This document shows, piece by piece, positions 24,341 to 37,900 of a stretch of 64,000 nucleotides of DNA (position 1 is the first letter of the stretch; each line of letters begins with the position of its first letter). Both the position numbers and the translations under genes were made by a program. The stretch comes from Aphis gossypii (Eukaryota > Arthropoda > Insecta > Hemiptera > Aphididae): assembly GCF_020184175.1 (NCBI RefSeq), contig NC_065532.1:27466001-27530000 (forward strand). The letters run 5' to 3'. The notes below the pieces were generated by a model that saw nothing but the letters and a program-made list of their open reading frames with translations, was not told the DNA's origin and searched no databases.

Positions 24341-27300
24341 TACGTGTTCGTTGACTTTCAAGCTCCACAAAAAGTCCACGTGATTGCAGTACGGGTTGTC
24401 GATCATCACGGCGTCCATCAGTCTGGGGAGTTGAGATTTCAGTCTCATCACGTCCTGCGAGAAAATCGAAAATAATGTCACGCGTGCAATCGAAAATATT
24501 ATTGTACACGTCATTTTGCACGCGAAAACATCACCTGGACGTCAGCCACCAAGTCGTTTTTACCGTACATCAACGTGATGGGCACCCGGATTGATGTCAG
24601 ATCGTACGCGGGAGGCTCGGTAGAATTGTACCGTTCCAAGTTAGTGACCGGACCGTAATCGTACCGACCGAAAACATCTGTAACGAAACAAAATTATTAG
24701 GTATTGTAAGTGTAAGTCTATTGAGTATATTTCAAAAACGAACGGACAAAAAAATTTACGGTTTATGTATTGTATTTGTAATTTATTTGCATCAGTAATA
24801 TGTAATTATATTATGTATTACTTTATTATAGTTTAAACCAAATAATATTTTAGTTATTGTACGTACCTTTCAATTTGATCTGGGCGAAATGTTCGGGAAC
24901 CATGGACGACGTTCCCGACGGATAGTGTCCCATGATCAGCGGAATTAATTTCTAAGACAACAAACGAATGCCGTACACGTCAAAAAACACCAATAACTAG
25001 AAATAGCTTCCTCGTATATGTATAATGTGCAGGTTGTGTATAAAGCGGAAATTACGAATAAATATTGAACTTGTGTTTTATTACGGTATTAAAGTATTGT
25101 GGATCGCTGCCACTGATGAAAAAGATGATTCCCCTTTGGCATATCAGTTTTTGCGTCATTTTCCCTCCACAAACTGTTGACGCAAAAATCATTTTCATCG
25201 TCGTCTGCGGCATGACCATTCCGTTCGATATTCTTTGGTAAGCAATCTGTACGAAAAAATAGTCTATTTAATACTGTAATAAAATGTATAGGTGTGAAAA
25301 GATAGGTGGAACAAGTTTATTTGTTCGGTGTGATTTATTGTATTGTTTTATTTTTTAAAACTAATTCGTATTCAATTTACTTTCATAACATATTGTATAT
25401 TTACAATATACTTACGTTCATCATTTTCGCGTACGGAGCAATGTATTTTATCGGTGACCTCGTGTGAGAGAAATACGCTACCGGAGCGAGACTTATTTGC
25501 GATCGAATTTTGGACTGATATTCGGGTCTTTCCGAAGCCATAATGTAAAACACGGTAGTTCCCATAGAATAACCTATGTAATGGAGTTGCGAGGCGTTTG
25601 TCTTCATCAGGATATGGTCGAACGCAGCCGGCAAATCGTACGTTCCGATTTCGTGTAAACTGTGAAAAACAAAAATCAGAGAATGAGAGAATAAAGTTTA
25701 CAACCTAGGTAAAGTAGCAAGCACATTATTATATTTATTTTATGATTTTGTTACGTTGAAAAAGGTATTATAAAAAATGTTATAAGCCTTCCGTGATTTA
25801 TTACCTATGCAATAATATTTTTATAATTTTAATAATAATATTTTTACAACATAAGTACCGACCTGAAATTCCAATAAGCTTTTTGCTTGTAGTTCAATGA
25901 TACGTGTTTTCTACTATAAGTGTTACCACGACTGTTTGCCAGCCACACGTCGTATCCATCGTCAGCGAGTTGCATGCCTATATAATATTATAATTTATAT
26001 CTTATTACTAAAAGGAACATATAAGGATACATATAATGTATAATGTATAATAATACATATATATAATAAATATATATATTTATCATATTATTACTCGTTG
26101 TTTGCAATTTTGAATCGTTTTAACGTGTATGGGAATTGTATTAGAACTGTATAATATGAAATGAATATCGAGTGATAATTATTGAGATTTATATATGCAA
26201 AGACACGATACACGGTAGGTTTTGAGAACTGAATCTCTCTTTCACGAAATTTTACACAAAATATGTTTATATTTTATGCTATGCCCTTACCAGCCCAATA
26301 TATTTATTAATATCATAATAATTATACCAGTATTTATCTAAAATTAAAAACTTTATAATAATACTATGATCCATGAAATCGAATATTATATGTTTCTATA
26401 AAATATTCAATACCTAACCACTAATTCAAAACTTATCCTATTTATCGATTTTCAGCGCTGATAACACCGATAAACGTATATTATGTCATGTTTATATAAA
26501 TATATATACCTTAAGTGTCATTAACCAGTGTCTCCTATAGATCTATAATATTATTATACCATATAATAAATGTGCTCACACACTGCAGTGGTGATAGTAC
26601 ATCATATTTTAACGTTATAAATTTATAATACCGTCACCGCTGTAGTGTGTGAGGAATGAGGGTCTTTTTAATTACTCACTCAGAGATGTGTTGGCTCCTC
26701 CAAGTACCCATCCAGCCGAACTCGAGAGAAAGGCGTGATGGAAGAACACAGGAAAGTTTTTTGTCGGCTTCTGTCCGCTTTTGCTACTAGAGATTCGATG
26801 CAATTCAAGGATGTAACCGTCCTCCGTGATGACGTGATGGGTCTCGGCTGCGTATCCGTTTATTTTAATGATTTCAACCTATACGGTACAAACTATTTAA
26901 TAGTATGGTTGAAATATATGAGGATTTTATTATACTCGTAATATAATAGTATTAATAATATGACGTATTGATACATTTTTTTTTTATTCATAGAGTTCAC
27001 AATTTAATTTAATCACAATCGATTTCAGAAATGATATTTTTACATTTAGATGTTTTACAAGCGTACCCTCGAATAGATTTTATTAAGTACAAGTTCTCAA
27101 AACCACACCCAAGTAATCGAGTTTACGTTTATATATAAGAACATATATCTATAATATTGTATAGGCGCGTCGAACCAAATTGAATAATAGCAATTACTCA
27201 CTGACATGTTTTTTCCTTCCTTCGTGCAATAAATATGTGCCCAATCTTACAAATATAATTTACGATTAACTATTGATTCGAGGATACCTTCTGTACAGTA

Positions 27301-27739
27301 TACTTATAATAATTAGTGTAATATAATTTCGCCTGGGTTATAAATTTGAAATTTACTCATTTTATTGATGGACTCAAAAATGCTCTAATCACAAAGTACA
27401 AATCTTTAAGTGTCAAAAACTATAATATTTTATATTTGTTATGCCTTTTTACATTTTGAGTACTCGAGCTGTAAGCGAAATATTTTCGTAGAACTTATTG
27501 CAATTTGTTAAACTATTATTAATTCTGAATTTTTGTATGATAATTCAAAATAGGTAAGTATAGATCCAAAAAATACTCACGGTGGACAAGCTGACATTTT
27601 TATAAATATTCCAGGGGTATGAAGACGTTTCAGTAGTGATGTCTGTCGTCTGCGATACTGTGGTAAATGACAATTGTAAACCGACAAACAAAATATACCG
27701 AAAAAACCGATTGAATGGCGAATAGCTTACAGTTTTCAT
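23750..27739 (-). CDS. Secreted/lysosomal acid lipase (lipase 1) with a C-terminal extension
   Basis: Eight exons, read on the minus strand, join to 1812 nt (603 aa): 27581-27739, 26680-26878, 25863-25977, 25416-25659, 25085-25246, 24867-24951, 24535-24677 and 23750-24454. The start at 27739 gives a hydrophobic signal peptide (FFRYILFVGLQLSFTTVSQ). The body is the acid-lipase (LIPA/lipase 3) alpha/beta hydrolase: NGYAAETHHVITEDGYILEL, then SRGNTYSRKHVSLN, GYSMG with the nucleophile Ser about 189, Asp about 363 in YGKNDLVAD, and His about 394 in CNHVDFLW. The family hydrolyses triglycerides or cholesteryl esters in lysosomes or the gut lumen. Oddities: the usual HG oxyanion motif reads HA (FFHHAFLSS), and about 190 residues follow the fold, with five N-glycosylation sequons. 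It is a paralogue of the lipase at 55-61 kb; intron positions match. Confidence 0.93.
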
Positions 27740-27940
27740 TTTCACTATCTGAAGAGATATTTTTAAATCGTGAAATCGTCTTCTATGAAAATATTATTAT
27801 AATCTTGCGGGTTTTTCGAAAATATTAATTTATAAAATAGATCCAAAAACAATGTGTGTATACCGATCACGATGGTGAACTTGCTGTCTTATGCAGCTGT
27901 GTGCGCGGTTATCTCGTCGAACTGCCAATCTCGTTACTAA

Positions 27941-27973
27941 ACTGACGACAATTTCTGTTTCTATATTATTATA
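27941..27973 (-). promoter_or_regulatory. Lipase 1 core promoter (TATA + Initiator, minus strand)
   Basis: On the minus strand TATAATA starts at 27973 and the initiator GTCAGT spans 27946-27941, with the +1 adenine at 27943, exactly 30 bp downstream. This predicts a 204-nt 5' UTR running to the ATG at 27739. The spacing is ideal, but there is no transcript support here. Confidence 0.5.
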
Positions 27974-27979
27974 CCATCA

Positions 27980-29163
27980 TTTATTGAATTTTCATAGATC
28001 ATATTATAATTATTATATTACGATCTTAACGCGTAAATTATGACGAATAACTGCGAATATAAAGGTATGGGTGTAATGTATTAAAATGCATTTAAGTACA
28101 CAAACCGCGAACGAATAATTATTATAGTTATTGAAATTTTTATCGTATGGTTTTTAAAATATTCACTAGTCATTGTATATCGTCGAAGGTGACTATATTA
28201 TACGCATTTTATATAATATGTGCTCGGAAGCGCAAACGTCGTAAAATTGAAAATATTTATACATTTTATTAAAAATAACTTGTGCTATGTCCAAAACAAA
28301 ATTGTACTTATAGTAGTAACATGGCATTACTCTTGATTTTGTTTTAGCGATAGCACAATAAGTACTTTTGCTTAAACAATGGCTGTCGGAAGGACTTGAT
28401 GTACATATTTCATGCATAGAAGTTTGGCTTCATCAAAAACGTAGATTTTGAATGTATTAAAGAAGAGAGACCTGAATGTTAAAATGTCGTAAAAATCATA
28501 TGATTAAATTATTGTATTTTTTTGATTAATAGTATTTGGTTAGTTAACACGCCTGTCTTGTAAATTATTATTTATTTTAATTATTAGTGAAGTGTGAGAG
28601 AGTGATTTTTTTTTATAGACATTGATCTTGAAATCTGTAATTATTGACTTGATTAATATTTAATTTTGGCCTACTATTAATAGAATTATCAAAAAAACTG
28701 AAATGATTACCACAAATTGAAACATTTATTATGTATATTTTTTATAGGCTCGTTAACCAGGAATATTATCATTAGTATATTAAATTTAATAAGTCTGAAA
28801 TAACTTATTTATATTTTTTTTAAATACGCATTAAAATTTCAAAAAAAAATCATCTACTGCTTAATTCACAGAAAAAATTAGCGACACCCGTTTAAAAACT
28901 TAAATTTATATCAATACAGATTACTGCTGCTTAAATGGTACAAAATATCATAAGTTTATTTGCAAATATGGTGTTTAAAAAAACCTAACAATTCCAAAAA
29001 TTAGATTTTGAAGTTTTGAATAACTGCATTATTAATGAGAAAAAGTGCGTGCTTTATATGTCTAGTAAATCGTCCTGTATTATTATAAATTATGTATTAT
29101 ATAAGTGTTATATAGTGTATAATGCATCAGCTGAGTAACACAACACATAAAACTGTTTTGTAT
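27980..29163. other. Intergenic region between lipase 1 and the dynein heavy chain
   Basis: AT-rich, with no coding sequence that I can support. It should hold the 3' UTR of the dynein gene; the nearest minus-strand AATAAA is at 28955-28960, about 200 bp past the dynein stop codon. The 74-residue minus-strand ORF at 28193-28417 has no recognisable features. Confidence 0.6.
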
Positions 29164-31966
29164 TTAGTTGTCTAACTGGCACAGGCAAGCGGTTCCTCGG
29201 TTGATCCAATGATTTTTGGGCCGATCAATTAAAAAGTTTATAAACATAACAAAATTAGTCGAATGGCCTGTGGTAGAAAGCACACCTCGTCGAGCACTTG
29301 TTTTATAGGTAGGAGCGTCGTAATACATTTTTTTCTCAAATTCGGACTAAACAAAATACAATAACAACGTAGAGTTTTTTTTAACATTTTTTAATTATAC
29401 TGTTGTACTGTACTTTAATTCCCGGTTTGAAACAAATAATTGGAACAATGTCGAAAAGAACTTTTGGATACGACTCATTCAATATTTGTAATTCTCGATC
29501 CCATCTAGCTCCTTCTAAAAATAAACCCTGTGAAAATAAATACAAATTAAATATGATCATCATTGCCCATCAGTAACGCTATACAACTATAGAAAATGTG
29601 AAAAGTTTAAAGTCTAATAGACAAGATTTTTTTCAGTTGTTTTAAATTGCACTGTGCGTATATATGTTATATAATATCAGATTAAATAAATTATAAATTT
29701 CTTAATCATAATTATATGTTTTATTGTCATGAATTTCACGCTCTGTACACTATGTATTTACAAACAGATAATATAGGTATTTGAAATAATATAATATAAT
29801 ATAATTAAAAAAAGTTATTTCTTAAAATCTGAATAATAATAATTTTGATAAAAATAACTCAATTTTTGCATAAAAGGTTACTTTAATGAAAAATTGACAT
29901 CACGTCCGTAAAAAAAGTATAAAAAGTACTCAAACTAAATAAAGTAAATACATACATTACAAATTAAACTACAAGTAGTACATATATATTATATATTTTT
30001 TGCAATTCCTACTCATATATTAAGAATTTAATTTTAAAAATAAGAAAATAAAATACATGATCATCAATCAAATTTAAAAAAAATAATAATTTAAATTTTT
30101 ATTCATACTCGACAATAGACTCCCTCTTCAGGCATATCTATCAATTCCATTTCTGGTTCATATATAGTTACTTCAAACTCAAATCCAAGCTTATCAATAG
30201 GTATTTGGTTTTTGCGTGAAAAATTCTGAAGCACGCCCGATAGGAAGGATTGTGTAAAATAAAAGCCAGAAAGCCAAAATACTTCGGGCATGCCATTATC
30301 CAGCCAGTCTTGTAGAAATTTTAGCCTAGACAATTATGATCGTTAATCCAATCATTTGAAAATAGAATAAATACAATTTACCTCTGTAATAAATCTGCAA
30401 CATAACCACCTAATGGTTTCAAAGACGGGTACGAATAATTCATCCAGTTAGCCGGTACTCGGCCAATGACAAGACTCATATTTAACTCTTCTAAATCAGA
30501 TGACATGACAACAATACCTTTAATAGCTTTTTGTACGTCCACTAATGATTTTTTTATAACTGACAATAATCTGTTGAAGCGAATCAATTCCTACGTGGAA
30601 AGTAAAACAATATAATACATGTAGTAGGTAGGTAATATGATTTAGTCAATCAGTAATCAATGATAAAGAATACTTTTTTTAACTACACGTTTTTAAGTAC
30701 ATGATACAAACTGTATAAGTAATATAATAGTATACCTAGTCGTATACTCGCATGAGCACGATAATATTATACTGAATGGATATTATTTTAATAATAAATT
30801 GTTTCAATACCTGTCGTATTACGGTATTCATGGACTGTTCATACTTTGTTGGGTATTTTTTTGACGCTTCAATTATGTCAAATAATTCCGGGATATTTTT
30901 CGCAATATTACTAGCTAGCTCTACTGTTTTTGCATCTGTATCTTTGTCACTACCTCCCGCTGCGATTTGAGATTGAGTTAAAATGGTACCATTCAATAAC
31001 TAAACAAATATTTTGATTAAAAAAATAAACAATTTTATTTAAAAACATAATATATTTACCAAATGAGTTTCATAATTATTTTTGGTAATATCTGCATTTT
31101 CATGTAGTCCGAATACTTCCGGTTGTGGATTCATGGGTAATGATTTAATGTAATCCAAACATCCATTTATGGTGGGGTCTTTGGGTGTATAATACAGCCC
31201 ACTCTCAGAAAATGTATATCTAATGCATAGGTTATACGGAACAAATTTAAAATTATACATACAAAAAATAGTCAAAAATGAAGTAATAATAATACCTACT
31301 AGATGATTGTAAACTGAAAAATATTCAATGTGTACGAAGAAAGTATGATTAAACTTAAAATATGATAGAAAACCAATTAATAAACAATAATTTTATTATA
31401 TATAACTAAATATAAATACTTTATTGATAATCAAAGTTTTATAATAAAATTCAAATGTGTATTAAACTTTTATCAATATAAAAATTTGAGTGAATTTACT
31501 AATAATATAAAATATTTTGCAGGAGTATGGATTTAATCACGTTTATCACACATAAAAATAAAACATATATTTAAGTTCATTCTATTAAGCAAGAATAATA
31601 TTGTATATTTTATAAGAATAAGATTGAACTATTGTAGTATTATAATTGTATAATATATATATGTGTGTATATGTATATAATATACATATATTAAGTAGGT
31701 ATTCTATTATTCAATATTATTTTTACTTAATTAAATAAATTTATTTTTAAAGGGCAACCTAAACCTTAAGCTATATAAAAATAAATGTATTCAATTATAT
31801 TCACTTACGAATTATTGTTAATAACATTTGAGTTAAAAAAGATTAACAATAGAGATGTTAATAAACGTCTGTCTTTGTCGTCAGTCACTCGACCTCCATA
31901 ATTACATTCGCCAATTAAATAAAGTAATGCTTCGAATGGAATTTCATCATAATCGTTTAAAAACAT
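29164..31966 (-). other. Dynein exons 52-58: C-terminal domain
   Basis: Exons: 31809-31966, 31060-31219, 30811-30999, 30382-30590, 30109-30325, 29414-29527 and 29164-29346. They encode GECNYGGRVTDDKDRRLL, PQPEVFGLHENADITK, PANWMNYSYPSLKPLGGYV, the FWLSGFYFTQSFLSGVLQNF block, CRGLFLEGARWDRELQIL, and the last exon with YKTSARRGVLSTTGHSTNFV before the stop codon TAA. The last exon is short and easily missed by ORF scanning; it restores the full canonical dynein end. Confidence 0.93.
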
Positions 31967-34900
31967 CTAAATGTAATTAATTAATTATTTTTATATTTAT
32001 TTTGATTACTATTAAACCTAGTAATATATTATATATTATTTATACTATAATTTATTATTAAAGTTAATAATTATTAATTTTATTATTACATTCAACTGCA
32101 TAACGCTGATTTGTAAATCCGAGTCGTTAAATTCATATGGTATGTTCCAACCGAGTGATCCAAACTTTCGACGTTCTTGAATAATTCCATGGAAAAAACA
32201 TAGCGAAAATAATAACTTTTTCAAACCTGAACGATTCTTACAACTTAGGTAGAAATCTGGATCATTAATAGGGTTAGTTGTATATGAGCGGAATAAATTT
32301 GCACCAAGACCCTTCGGAGCTTCGTTTATCATTTTTATTCCTAGTTTTGAATTAAATGAATAATTATTAAACGAACGATTTCGATCAATAATGTTCAATT
32401 TACCATTTTGCAGTATAGAAACAGGGAAATTATCAGATGGATAACTTGTAAGCCACAGACGGAAAGATTGATGTGTTCGACTAAGTATAATATCGTCATT
32501 GCAAATGCGATCAAGTTCTTTCATCCAGCTAACAGCTAAATGACAGTTTTGTAACACAACCCATTTACCAGTTGCTATGCCTAATTTTATCATGTTAGCA
32601 GCTATTGGACCCTATACATCGGTTGTATTCCAATTATCATATTATTTACTGACATAAACAATTATTATAATATTAGTATTTATAGTACTTGTCCTTGACC
32701 AAGTGATATGGTTATTAAATCAGATGGGTTAATTTTTTTCTGCTCAGAAAATTTTATCAAACTCGACATTGGATCCGTTCCTGCTGATAATATAAAAATC
32801 AGTGGACTACAACAGTTCGAATCTTTGAATGAATCTGCCAAGTCGAACGATGGAGGTTCAACGTATTTCTGACCCATAGTACTTACAACATATTGCTAAA
32901 TATTTTGAATATATTATAATTTATTATATAATTGTTAAATTACCTTATTAATAAATAAAATTAGATATATATACTTGAATGGCTGGAACTACTTTATCGA
33001 AGCGAATACACTTAATAATTACGAGTCTTTCAAGACCATCGATATTTTCAAATGGTTTTGGAATAGGTAAGTCTTGTGGATTATTTGAATCATACCATAC
33101 GCTCCACTCATCATTTGATTCGGTAATTGATTTATATAATTGATTTAATCTAAATTGTATATTCAATTTAAATAAGATTATTTTAATTTAAGTAAAAAAA
33201 AAATATTATTAATAGATTTTAGTTATGTATTGACTAAATATTAATTAAAAGAATAAGAATATCTGAATAAAATAACATTTAATTTTAGGAACTATTTTTA
33301 AATTTATATTGATGGAAAAAAATATTAGTATTAAAGATTAATAGTATCCATATATAGTAGATTTCGGATATAACTTCCAAATCTTAGTAATTATAAATGA
33401 TTTTACTATTTTTACTATAACATATAGGTATCGATCAAATATTACTTTGGTGATTGAGATGCTCGAACAGCTTCGTCCCACGATTTATCACTTAACCACT
33501 TAGAAGCCGGATTTGGGTGTTCATTAGTTAAACCAACTCCTTCGGTAAGAAATAATGTAAATAATTCATTATCAATTAAACCCTGTGACATAAAAGTATT
33601 ATGATAATGAATGTACGTATTAATGTATTGTTAAACGATTGATTATATTAATATAGAACACATTAATTACCTTGGAACGAAAAATTCCAACTGTTAAAAT
33701 AAATGAAAAAATCAATTTGTCTTTTTCAAATAGAGATCTACAAACATTTCGGTAAATGTTATAAGTGAAATAATCATTCAAAATGATTATTCTTTCATCA
33801 ACGTCATTCGATTTTTCACTTTGTGCAATCGACTGTAATATAAATTCAGTAGGTAACATTATTGATGGAATTTCCTGTGTTAAAAATTATAATAAGTATG
33901 TTACCTACTGCAGTTACTTACTTGATAATACAAGTTTATAAACCATGATAATGAATATTGGTACATTGGATCGATATTATTTAGATCAGTGATACAGAAA
34001 AATAGAACTGAAGAGTGTTTAGATACAGGAATATAAACATTACGAGCCGCATCAATTTCCTTTTCCGTTACAATAGTAATTTCTTCTTTCAATTGAATTT
34101 CAGCTGATAGTGACTGTTACAAATATTCATATTAATATTCAGTAGATTTCTTACAAATAAATTTAAAATACTTTTGATGAAGATAACACTTTTATTGCTG
34201 ATTCATCCTCCAAAATATTTCCCTCTGAAGATGAGAGAATGTATAATATTTTGTCTTCGATTTCCTTAAGAAGTTTTTTATTATTAGCACTTTCAACTAT
34301 TAATTCATTTTTCTTTTCTTCCAACTGAGGTCGTTCTTTTGCAACAACAATCCCTAACAATTGATCTTGAAGTCCTTGTGGCGTGATCATAAAGTTTAAT
34401 AGTGTTACCTGAATTACACAAGTAATTAAATTTACCATTGAATAGTAATATATAAACAGTTAGGTTTTTAATATAAACAACAACAAAACTAAAATGTATC
34501 AAAACTGTAATATTTGTGTATTTTAGAAGTTAATTTTATTTATTTGTGAAATGAATAAGGTGAATTTATTTTTATAAATTATATTATAAATTGATAAATG
34601 ATCAACGTTATAAAGCTAAAATATGAAAAATACAAAAAAATTACATCAATTATGGATAATTTAAGCTAATAATATTATTTTTGAATGATTAATCATAAGT
34701 CATAAACCTTAAATAAAATGATTTACTTTAACAGAAATGTCAGGTAAATAATGAGGATTTCGAAGTCGTGTTGTAATGTAAAACCTAAACGAGTGATTAT
34801 ATTCCAACAAATTATCGCCAAATCTTAAGTATTCAATTCCACCTTGCTTATAAATATTCCTCAGCAGTACTTGGTCTATGAAAAGTACCAAAATCCAGTA

Positions 34901-37900
34901 AGATTCTTACTTTTATGTTTTTTTAAATAAATTTTACAAATGTTACATGATATGATAAATTACCAAGCGTAGCATCTATGTCTTCTTGTACATTTTCTAA
35001 GAGAACCGGTAAACCATGTTCAATGGCTAATTGTATGGAAGTCATATAATTTGAATTTGTCAGTTTAATTACAGAAAGATTGTTTGTATTTTCCAAATTT
35101 TTTATCCATTTATTTGCTTGGCCTTGGGGATCAATCATTAGAGGCCACCTCGTACTACTAAATACTATAATCCCATTTTCAATTGAAAAATTATCAGCTG
35201 GAAGTCCAAATATATTCCATTCCCTTATTAATACTGGTTCTCCTAATGTATGTATTAATGAAAAATGTTTTGAACATGGAATATTCATTTTTAAACACAT
35301 TTGATTCCATTCACTAATAAGTACCTGGACATTAATTTAATTAATAAATATAAATATTTAAAAAAATAAAATATAGCGAAAATATAAATTGAGTATAACA
35401 TATAAATTCTAACATTTCTAAAGTCAACAGTAAATGCTCCAAGGTAAGCGACAACTCCGGCAGATAACAATACATCACCAATTGCATTATCTAGGGTCGA
35501 TTGCAAGTCTAAAGCAGTTTGGCTCCATCTAGATTTTTCTCCGCTAAGACCATTAATTAATTGTTCAGCTCGAGTCAGTTTTTGAGCACACAATTCAATA
35601 TTGTCTTCTAAATCTGTTTTCTCGTTGGTTTTTTTCGTAAGTTCATCTTGTAATGTTTGAAGCTTGCCCAATACTCCAGCAAGTTCAGCTCTTTTCTCGT
35701 TAAGTTTTTCTATTTGAGCGTTATAATCCATTTCTGCTTGTTGAAGTTTTTCTTGTTTAGGTCCAACAACTTTTTTTACTTTATCATATACATCTAAAGC
35801 TCGGATCCATTTACAGAGGCCTTCACATGCATTAGAAACTGTTTTAATTTTAACTGGGTTAAAGTCTGGATCACTAATATATCTGAAAATTAATTATACA
35901 TTAATTTGTGTATACGAAAAAAAAATTGTTAAAATTACTTTTCTCTTATATGCTTCATAATTGCAGGATCTATATTATCTTTATCATATGTTTTTAAACT
36001 TTCTAAAAATTTAGTATCCGAAATAAGTTTCTGAGAAGGTCCCCAAAAATCCTCAATCATCTTTCCAGAGCCCTTCGGATCAGGTTTACGTTCAGATTTT
36101 ATTCCTTTCATAACACATACTGCTTCTAGAACTAACTTGACACCATATGGTGGATTTTTCATAGATTTCACTAAAGTTATATCAGCGGGCTTAAGAGTAT
36201 TTAAAGCTGAAACTGCAGCTTCGAGAGCTGGTATTGCTTCAGCTAAATCATTTTCACACTCATCTTTAATAGCCTGCGATGCTGCTGCAGCCTCATTAGC
36301 AAGAGCTTCATCGGCACCCACTAACTAAGGCATTATGGATAATTTATTTTAAAACATTATAAATACAAAAATATATTTTATTTTATTTATTACTTCTTTT
36401 TTAGCTTCGACTTTAATTGTATCTTGTTCAATTTTAACCAAAAGAGCGTTAGTAGCCAATGATGTTTCTACAAGTTTTGGTTTTAAAGCTGTTAGTTGAT
36501 CTTGCATAACAGATACTTGGTCAGCAGCAAAGTCTAATTTGTCTAAACCGGTTTCATATCTATTTCGTAAAGTTGTTATTTGATCTACCTTCTTCTTATG
36601 TAAATTTTGAAACGTTTTGATTAATTCTAAATAGGATGTCGGTGTAACGTAATTATACCTCTTTAACGCTGAATAAAAGCTAAAATTTAATATTAAAAAC
36701 AAAAGTTAAAAAGACTTTCAATTATAAAATAACTAAATTAAAATTTCAGTCACAATATTTATGGCCACAAAAAGCAAAAATATTATACAACGTGATAACT
36801 AAAATAAACCTTTCTTTAAAATAAAACAATTCAATTACCTAATTATTAATAATTTGCATATTATTAAACATTAGTTGTTTATTGATAAAACATTGAAATG
36901 AGAAAATTTACCTAGAGGAAGCATCTCCAGCTGTCGTATGAAATTCTTTACAAATTATAACACAAGATGATGCAACATCACTGTGAATAGACATATCTTT
37001 TAAATAATATTCTGCAACTTTTTCAAGAGCATCCTCAGGCCAAACTGTAAACCTATAATAAATACATGGAATATGTTTGAATTAAATTAAATTAATTTTA
37101 TTCTACCATTAATGTATACATATTTATTTTTATTTTATAAATAAATTATACCATACCAGTCAATTGTACAACAGTTAATGAGTGAAGGAAACATTCTCAA
37201 GCGATTTCTAAATACATCGCCAATCGGCGACATGGCTAAAGTAAGATGAAGATTTTCTTTGACTCTTTCTATAAAGAAATTGTATAAAGCAAGAGGTGTT
37301 GTTTCAATGTTTTTCTCCTTTAAAAAAATATATTTAGTTATTATTAATCATAATATTCATATTTCAAATTCGAGACTTTGCAAATGAATTCGAGAATTGG
37401 ATGTCTAAGATAAAATAAAAATTGTCAGTTCGAAAAAAAATTAAGCTGTACAATTATTAGAAAAACTTATAGAGATAAGAATAAAACTTTCCGGTTTTTG
37501 GCAAATTTCAAATATTAAGAAATGGACTTTTGAAGAATTTAAAGAAAAAAAAATACAGAAAGATAATTTTAAACTAATTATCACTAACAAATATAACATA
37601 TTTGATTATATTCATTTAATAATTATTAAAAATAGATTATAATAAAGTAATGATAAATCATATTCCTTATATTATTTAAAAAATATATTCTTGATACAAC
37701 TTACAAGACTTTGAGCAATATTGGATATTTTATCTAAAATATCAACTCGTTCATCCGATTGATAAAGATTTGGTATATCTCCAGTATTAAGTAACATATT
37801 TATATCTTCTACAAAGCTTTCATCTACAATTTGATTGTCAGATAAAAAAAATGTAATAGGATTTCCTTCGCATCCTGCATATCTTAATACTTTTTTCATA

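Noticed and set aside
23818..24475. Plus-strand ORFs of 94-121 codons
   Set aside because: They are antisense shadows of the repetitive lipase 1 tail exon, which has homology and correct splice phase on the other strand.
29381..29413. Apparent early dynein stop in the exon reading KPGIKVQYNS
   Set aside because: A donor after PGIK (29413) joins to a clear last exon at 29346-29164 with the canonical dynein C-terminus, so the gene is not truncated.
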